Source of the DNA: DAOWGG01 sp965369815
GTDB lineage: Bacteria; Patescibacteriota; Gracilibacteria; UM-FILTER-43-11
Assembly: GCA_965369815.1 (NCBI GenBank)
Contig: CBDUQS010000026.1
Coordinates: forward strand, 1 to 17,924
Length of the DNA: 17,924 bases
Reading direction: 5' to 3'
Numbering within the stretch: position 1 is the first letter of the stretch; every line of letters begins with the position of its first letter. The notes beneath the pieces were generated by a model. That model made no database searches. It saw nothing but the letters and a program-made list of their open reading frames with translations, and had not been told where the DNA came from. A program made the position numbers and the translations under genes. Below are positions 13,540-17,924 of the stretch, one piece after another.

Positions 13540-13998
13540 TTATTTTTTGGTTGTTGTTATAAAAAGAAGTATGAGCCCAATAGTAATTCCTATGTCAGCG
13601 ATATTGAATACTGGAAAGGGTTTTAAAACAATAAAATCAATCACATAACCCAGTTGTATTCGGTTGACCAAATTACCAATGGCTCCGCCGACAATTATAC
13701 CCAATAAAAATTGATTAAGGAATGCGTTTCTTTTTTCCTCTGCCAAATACTGCAGTCCAAAATAAATCAAAAATCCTAAAATAAATATTGAGGCGAGCAA
13801 TTGAAAGACATAGCCCAGCAAAATTCCAAAGGCAATTCCCTTGTTGGTTTGAAGGGAGAAATACAGAAAGTTTTTGATGAGTATGATTGGTTTAAAATGT
13901 TCCCCAGTTATGTAGGCTTTCGTCATTAAGTCTAAAAAAAGCCATCCGATAGCTGATAAAGCAAAGATTCTCCACTGTTTTGTTTTTAATTTTTTCAT
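13540..13998 (-). CDS. lspA: Lipoprotein signal peptidase (signal peptidase II)
   Basis: This membrane aspartic protease removes the signal peptide from prolipoproteins at the lipobox cysteine. From ATG 13998 it has 152 residues, normal for the family, and four transmembrane helices. A TTG three codons upstream is in frame, but the ATG is preferred. The conserved D23 is in FLDLMTK. NLVNRIQLGYVIDFI (109-123) carries catalytic D121, and FNIADIGITIG (131-141) carries catalytic D135. It is the first gene of a two-gene unit with the acidic-tailed membrane protein and is divergent from ftsW. At least two lipobox proteins in this window are probable substrates. No SD is present; the leader is A-rich. 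Confidence 0.96.
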   Translation of the reverse strand: MKKLKTKQWRIFALSAIGWLFLDLMTKAYITGEHFKPIILIKNFLYFSLQTNKGIAFGILLGYVFQLLASIFILGFLIYFGLQYLAEEKRNAFLNQFLLGIIVGGAIGNLVNRIQLGYVIDFIVLKPFPVFNIADIGITIGLILLFITTTKK

Positions 13999-14021
13999 TT
14001 TTTTCAAATAGTTCTCAGATT

Positions 14022-14098
14022 GCTATCAGATGGCTGCCAAATTGCTATCAGGTGGCTAGCTATTTGATAGCGCGAACTCCATGGAGTGAGCTGATAGC
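14022..14098. repeat. Nested direct and inverted repeats between lspA and ftsW
   Basis: A ~22-base unit beginning GCTATCAG(A/G)TGGCT is repeated in tandem (14022 and 14044). Inverted partners follow: TGATAGC (14065-14071) and CTGATAGC (14091-14098). A perfect 12-base palindrome ACTCCATGGAGT lies between them (14076-14087). The whole could fold as nested hairpins. It fills the shared upstream region of two divergent envelope genes. Confidence 0.72.
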
Positions 14099-14161
14099 TA
14101 TATGATAACAGCAGGTTTTATTATATCATTAGTCGTGCTCTTGTGTCGTTGTTTTTAACTT

Positions 14162-15364
14162 ATGAAAAAAAGACCCTTTGATTCCGTATTGGCCATCGCA
14201 ATTTTTAGTTTGATTCTTTTCGGAGTCGTGATGATTTCGAGTGTCAGCGTTTATGAGTCTTATCAAATCACGAATGAAATGACTCAGCGTGGATTGCTGG
14301 AGGCGCCGACCAATAGCTTTTATTTGTGGCGCCATATTTGGCGTGTTCTTTTTGGGATTCCCTTGGGACTTTTGATGATTTATCTGCCAATTAACATTTG
14401 GAAAAAAACAGCTTTAGGCCTCTTTGTTGTTGCTTTTATGTTGCTATTGGCTTTGTTTATGCCAGGAGTTGGAGCCAATTATGGAACGTCGACTAGTTGG
14501 ATTAATCTCCCCTTTCTTCCCTCCTTGCAACCTGCCGAATTTGTGAAGTTAGCACTTATTTTCTATTTGGCGGTGTGGATGGAAAAGCGTCAGGAGTTAG
14601 TGCAGTCGTTTCAATATGGATTCATTCCCTTTACCGTTCTTTTGAGTTTAGTGGTGGTGCTTTTGGCATTACAGCCCGACTTTGGATCAGTGCTTGTGAT
14701 CACGGTGATTGCGACGAGTATGTTTTTTGCGGCTGGAGGGAATATCCTTCATATTATTGGTGGTGCGTTTTTGGCGGCGATGATGGCTTACCCCATTATT
14801 ATGAGTAAGGAGTACATTCGAAATCGATTCATAGCCTTTTTACATCCCGATACCGATATTCTGAATACTGGGTTTCAAATTAAACAGGCGCTTATTGCGG
14901 TAGGAAGTGGAGGAATGTTTGGGGTTGGGTTTGGTAAATCCATTCAAAAATTTGGCTATTTGCCTGAAGTACAAGGAGATACTATTTTTGCTGCTACTGC
15001 TGAGGAACTTGGCTTCATTCGTATCGCTTTTTTGGTGCTTCTTTTCTTGATTATTGCGTATCGTGGTTTTCGAGTTGCTCATCATGCGCCGAATCGTTTT
15101 TCGATGCTGGTGGCGGTTGGAATTACGAGTTGGTTTACTTTTCAGGCCATTATTAATATTGGGGTGAATTTAGCCCTTCTTCCATTAACTGGACTAACGC
15201 TTCCTTTCGTTAGCTATGGAGGATCGTCACTTTTTGCTAATATGATGGGGGCTGGTGTTTTACTTAATATTTCTCGTTATGCCGATACACAAACGCATCC
15301 TTCTCACCGGAGGAGGGTCGGGCGGGCACATTATGCCCAACCTCGCCGTCGCCGCAGAACTTAA
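14162..15364 (+). CDS. ftsW: FtsW-type peptidoglycan glycosyltransferase (SEDS family)
   Basis: This is an integral membrane enzyme that polymerises lipid II into glycan strands, normally at the division septum with a class b PBP. It has 400 residues and about ten helices. SEDS marks are QPAEFVKLALIFYLAVW (123-139), QPDFGS (171-176), GFGKSIQKFGYLPEVQGD (256-273) with D273 at the catalytic aspartate position, EELGF, and LPLTGLTLPFVSYGGSSL (340-357). FtsW is preferred over RodA because murG follows directly. The natural protein would end near NISRY (373). Here an arginine-rich tail (RRRVGRAHYAQPRRRRRT) is read from the 86 bases shared with murG in another frame. The ATG has no SD. Confidence 0.93.
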   Translation: MKKRPFDSVLAIAIFSLILFGVVMISSVSVYESYQITNEMTQRGLLEAPTNSFYLWRHIWRVLFGIPLGLLMIYLPINIWKKTALGLFVVAFMLLLALFMPGVGANYGTSTSWINLPFLPSLQPAEFVKLALIFYLAVWMEKRQELVQSFQYGFIPFTVLLSLVVVLLALQPDFGSVLVITVIATSMFFAAGGNILHIIGGAFLAAMMAYPIIMSKEYIRNRFIAFLHPDTDILNTGFQIKQALIAVGSGGMFGVGFGKSIQKFGYLPEVQGDTIFAATAEELGFIRIAFLVLLFLIIAYRGFRVAHHAPNRFSMLVAVGITSWFTFQAIINIGVNLALLPLTGLTLPFVSYGGSSLFANMMGAGVLLNISRYADTQTHPSHRRRVGRAHYAQPRRRRRT

Positions 15365-16370
15365 ATCCTATGGTGGGGCCAATAGTGGGGCCGCTTCGCG
15401 TGGTTCCAATAAATTGGAAATTTTATATGTAGGATCACGTTTGCCATTGGATCGTGAACTGGTTTCGCCGACCAAGATTCCATTTAAAGCTATTTTTACT
15501 GGGAAACTTCGTCGTTATTTTTCATGGCAAAATTTTATAGATCCTTTTTTTGTTTTGATTGGGTTTTTTCAGTCCTTTTGGATTGTGGCTCGTTTTTGGC
15601 CAGACGCCGTGTTTACTAAAGGGGGGTTTGTTAGCTTGCCCGTGGCGTTTGCGGCGTTTATTTTAAGGCGCCCCTTAATCCTTCACGAATCGGATCGTTC
15701 GATGGGTTTAAGCAATCGTATTGTTGCTGTTCTTGCTACTCATGTGTGTGTTGGATTTCCCGATGTGATTCAAAATAGCTATAAAACTGTTTTTACTGGG
15801 AATCCTATTCGTTCATCCATTTTGCATGGCTCGTCTAAGAAAGGGTATAAAATCACAGGTTTTCGTCCTGAAAAACCGGTTTTGTTGGTTTGGGGTGGAA
15901 GTCAGGGGGCTCAAGAGATCAATGCGATGGTGGAGGTTTCATTTGAGAAGTTAAAATCGGATTTTCAAGTGGTTCATATTACGGGATCTGGCAAGACGAC
16001 AGGCATCAAAGATCCTAACTATATTCAATTTGAATATATTGGTGAAGAGCTGAAACATATTTATGCGATCACTAATTTGGTGGCGGGTCGTGCGGGGGCT
16101 AATTCTTTGTATGAACTCGCGTTGATGCAGAAGCCGAATATACTTATTCCTCTTCAGTCTGCGGCTCATAATCATCAGCAATTGAATGCAGAATATTTTG
16201 AACAAATGGGTGCGAGTGTTATTCTGCGCTACCAACCTTTGCATGAAGTGGTGAATACACTTTGGAGCAATCCAACTCAAATGGAAGCAATGGAAGAGTC
16301 GCTCGCTAAAGTTTCTAAGCCTCATGCGAATCGGGATATTGCGAAGTTGATTTTAAATACAAGTACTTAA
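15279..16370 (+). CDS. murG: MurG, UDP-GlcNAc:lipid I N-acetylglucosaminyltransferase
   Basis: This peripheral membrane enzyme on the cytoplasmic face completes lipid II by adding GlcNAc. From ATG 15279 it has 363 residues. An in-frame ATG eight codons upstream is possible but gives an odd hydrophobic leader. GGGSGGHIMPNLAVAAELK (11-29) is the N-terminal glycine loop. FTGKLRRY (73-80), FTKGGFVSLPVA (112-123), HESDRSMGLSNR (136-147), FTGNPIR (172-178), WGGSQGAQEIN (205-215) and the donor-binding AGRAGANSLYELALMQKP (269-286) with AAHNHQQLNAEYF are all present. Residues 30-45 (YGGANSGAASRGSN region) replace the usual short linker and are glycine/serine-rich, with repeat-like DNA. The start overlaps the end of ftsW by 86 bases, suggesting coupled expression. 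Confidence 0.95.
   Translation: MPIHKRILLTGGGSGGHIMPNLAVAAELKSYGGANSGAASRGSNKLEILYVGSRLPLDRELVSPTKIPFKAIFTGKLRRYFSWQNFIDPFFVLIGFFQSFWIVARFWPDAVFTKGGFVSLPVAFAAFILRRPLILHESDRSMGLSNRIVAVLATHVCVGFPDVIQNSYKTVFTGNPIRSSILHGSSKKGYKITGFRPEKPVLLVWGGSQGAQEINAMVEVSFEKLKSDFQVVHITGSGKTTGIKDPNYIQFEYIGEELKHIYAITNLVAGRAGANSLYELALMQKPNILIPLQSAAHNHQQLNAEYFEQMGASVILRYQPLHEVVNTLWSNPTQMEAMEESLAKVSKPHANRDIAKLILNTST
15373..15400. repeat. Small repeat-like insert in murG, possibly related to the tsaE repeat
   Basis: GTGGGGCC occurs twice (15373-15380 and 15385-15392). GTGGGGCCGCTTCGCG (15385-15400), read on the other strand, matches 14 of 16 bases of CGCGAAGCTGCCCCTC in the tsaE copy. It codes for the extra glycine/serine-rich linker of MurG. 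The match is short, so kinship is only suggested. Confidence 0.4.
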
Positions 16371-16374
16371 AATC

Positions 16375-16454
16375 CCAATTTAGAATTTTGAATAACCAAT
16401 TTCCAAATAAATCTTAATTTCTAAATTTAAATGTTTAAACATTATTTGGAAATT
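16375..16454. repeat. AT-rich heptanucleotide-like repeat and inverted repeat between murG and GT4
   Basis: AATAACC, AATTTCC and AAATAAA recur at a 7-base spacing. AATTTCCAAATAA (16398-16410) and TTATTTGGAAATT (16442-16454) are perfect 13-base inverted arms. A perfect palindrome AATGTTTAAACATT lies at 16430-16443. A leaderless or weak terminator role is possible, but no GC stem is present. Confidence 0.68.
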
Positions 16455-16480
16455 GTAGATTAAAAATTTGACAATTATCT

Positions 16481-17602
16481 ATGAAAATCGGTATCAACGC
16501 ACGGTTTCTCACTCAGCCCTTTACGGGGATTGGTCAGTACACGCGCAGTCTTATTCCAACATTGGCAAAGCTAGATTCTAGTAATGAATATTTTTTATTC
16601 ACCCCTGAGTTGGTGGATTTTGAATTACCTGATAATTGTCGACAGATTCGTGTTGCAGAAAAACCTTATCGATCTGAAAGTTTTAAGAAGGCCTATTGGG
16701 AACACACTTTGGTTCCTAAGGAAATGGAACGATTTGAAGTGGATGTGGCTCATTTTTTATACCCATCTAATCCACGGCGAAAACTCCCGATGCCTACGAT
16801 TGTTACGGTTCACGATGTGATTCCTTGGAAATTGAAAGAGTATCGCAAGCGACTTCGGTCTCGGGTTTATCATTGGAATGCTCGTCTTGCCCTTAAAAAG
16901 GCAGATCATGTTTTAACGGTTTCTGAGTTTTCTAAATCTGAAATTCAAAAATACTTAAAAGTTAAAGAAGATAAAATTACGGTTACCCCTTTGGCTCCAC
17001 CCCTTTCTCATGTAAGCACTTCTTGTCCCAGTTTTCAGCTTCGTCGGGATTATTTTTTGTATGTGGGTGGATACGACAGTCGTAAGAATGTTCCTAAACT
17101 GATTCACGCTTACCAAAAACACATTGCTCCTTTTTATGCCATCGATCTTATTTTGGTTGGAGGTAAAAATAAGGGATTGGATCATTTAATCACCGATCAA
17201 TATCGTCAGCGCGTTGATGATAAATATCTTGTGAAGCCGAAAGGAAAAGTTATTTTTACCGACACCTTAGACCAAAGCGAATTGGTTTGTATGTATCGCC
17301 AGGCATTGGCTTTGGTTCATGCTTCTACTTATGAAGGATTTAATTTGGCTTTGGTGGAGGCGATGCAAGCTGGTATTCCCATCGTAACCTCCGATACCTC
17401 TGTTCACCGTGAAGTAACTGATGGACATGCGGTTTTCGTGGATCCTCATCATATTGATTCAATTGGAATGGGTATGCATCAGCTGATTAATGATTCAGCT
17501 TTGCAAAAACAATTGGGTGAGCTTGGTAAAAAGCATGGGGATTCTTTTAGCTGGAAGAAGACTGCTGAAGAGACATTGTATGTTTACAACTTGTTTGGAT
17601 AG
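16481..17602 (+). CDS. Family 4 glycosyltransferase (GT-B fold)
   Basis: This is a retaining glycosyltransferase, probably cytoplasmic and adding a sugar during surface polysaccharide or glycolipid synthesis. It has 373 residues. The N-terminus MKIGINARFLTQPFTGIGQY with its glycine-rich loop is typical of this class and fixes the start; no SD precedes it. TIVTVHDVIPW is at 106-116 and ADHVLTVSEFSK at 141-152. The C-terminal domain opens with FLYVGGYDSRKNVPKLI (192-208). The donor-site motif is E285-x7-E293 in STYEGFNLALVEAMQAGIP (282-300). It lies 110 bases after murG, separated by an AT-rich repeat, and may be transcribed separately. With the GT2 and ligase-like gene it suggests surface glycan synthesis; donor and acceptor are unknown. 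Confidence 0.92.
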   Translation: MKIGINARFLTQPFTGIGQYTRSLIPTLAKLDSSNEYFLFTPELVDFELPDNCRQIRVAEKPYRSESFKKAYWEHTLVPKEMERFEVDVAHFLYPSNPRRKLPMPTIVTVHDVIPWKLKEYRKRLRSRVYHWNARLALKKADHVLTVSEFSKSEIQKYLKVKEDKITVTPLAPPLSHVSTSCPSFQLRRDYFLYVGGYDSRKNVPKLIHAYQKHIAPFYAIDLILVGGKNKGLDHLITDQYRQRVDDKYLVKPKGKVIFTDTLDQSELVCMYRQALALVHASTYEGFNLALVEAMQAGIPIVTSDTSVHREVTDGHAVFVDPHHIDSIGMGMHQLINDSALQKQLGELGKKHGDSFSWKKTAEETLYVYNLFG

Positions 17603-17617
17603 GAGAGTCATTGTATT

Positions 17618-17648
17618 GCGGTAAAGACCGCGACTGATCTTTTTTTTT
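17618..17648 (+). terminator. Probable terminator of the GT4 gene
   Basis: GCGGT (17618-17622), loop AAAG and ACCGC (17627-17631) form a short stem, followed after eight bases by nine consecutive T (17640-17648). It begins 16 bases after the stop codon. The gap between stem and T tract is longer than ideal. Confidence 0.55.
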
Positions 17649-17889
17649 GTTTGCGTACTTTAAGGCTTTGTTTTTGTTTTTGATCAGGGTAATTAATTTT
17701 TTGTTGGCAACAACGAAGTAACGGTGTACTCACGTTCATAATTTAAGGCAGAATAATTTATATTAATTCGTGAAGATCCGTGTAATTAGTGTCTATATGT
17801 TTTTCATGACCTTTATAATTATAAACAAAATCTGTATAATTATATAGTTGTAAATTAACAAATTCCTGAATTAACAAATCATCAATTTC
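17649..17889. other. AT-rich intergenic stretch
   Basis: No coding region is supported. A perfect palindrome TTTATAATTATAAA and a separate TATAAT-like word about 20 bases on could be promoter elements for the gene starting at 17890, without a clear -35. AATTAACAAAT is present twice close together. Confidence 0.4.
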
Positions 17890-17924
17890 ATGAGCATACC
17901 AAACGAACCGGAATTAGGAGTACT
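17890..17924 (+). CDS. Start of a further gene, cut by the window edge
   Basis: ATG at 17890 opens a frame reading MSIPNEPELGV that remains open to the last base. It follows a long AT-rich gap and, like most genes here, has no SD. Only 11 full codons are visible, so neither the product nor its reality can be judged. Confidence 0.35.
   Translation, partial: MSIPNEPELGV

Noticed and set aside
16468..16473. TTGACA just before the GT4 start as its -35 box
   Set aside because: The matching -10 would fall inside the coding sequence, after the conserved N-terminus.
1..17924. UGA read as glycine, as in Gracilibacteria
   Set aside because: No gene shows an in-frame UGA and all conserved motifs are intact under the standard code.

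Overview
The window is about 18 kb of compact bacterial chromosome, roughly 40% GC by eye, with ordinary housekeeping and envelope genes and very little phage- or transposon-like content. The organism is probably a candidate-phyla (Patescibacteria/CPR-type) bacterium, perhaps near the Peregrinibacteria/Gracilibacteria side. This rests on small genes, near-absence of Shine-Dalgarno (SD) sites, avoidance of UGA stops and short-period dispersed repeats. It is an inference, because no rRNA or marker tree is possible from this window. UGA is not read as a sense codon here, since genes of 300-490 codons run uninterrupted.

Layout. Positions 1-2839 (minus strand) form a close-packed run prs -> gap -> beta-CASP metallo-beta-lactamase nuclease, the last cut by the window edge. 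Positions 2960-4494 hold a GC-richer, self-contained exported-protein gene with its own SD and terminator, a widespread palindromic repeat and a possible 42-residue membrane protein. cysS (minus) follows and ends in a clear hairpin terminator. A repeat-filled gap separates cysS from a family 2 glycosyltransferase and a lipoprotein solute-binding protein (plus). Next come an unidentified acidic protein (minus) and a divergently transcribed O-antigen-ligase-like membrane protein (plus). A second GC-richer SD-bearing lipoprotein gene (minus) is divergent from a TsaE-HD fusion gene (plus). lspA and an acidic-tailed membrane protein form a two-gene minus-strand unit. ftsW and murG (plus) overlap by 86 bases, and a family 4 glycosyltransferase follows. 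The last bases open a further gene.

How it fits together. FtsW and MurG are peptidoglycan assembly proteins. LspA matures lipoproteins, and the window encodes two proteins with a lipobox. The GT2, the O-antigen-ligase-like protein and the GT4 suggest surface polysaccharide synthesis. Prs, GAPDH, CysRS and TsaE are core metabolism and translation.

The most unusual content is not a new enzyme system but structure laid over the genes. Three families of heptanucleotide-period repeats occur. One has no stop codon in any frame and lies inside two coding sequences. An ~80-base repeat interrupts TsaE in frame and recurs between genes. SD-less, sometimes nearly leaderless native genes contrast with two SD-bearing, GC-rich gene cassettes. 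I did not find a CRISPR array, tRNA, rRNA, integrase or transposase.
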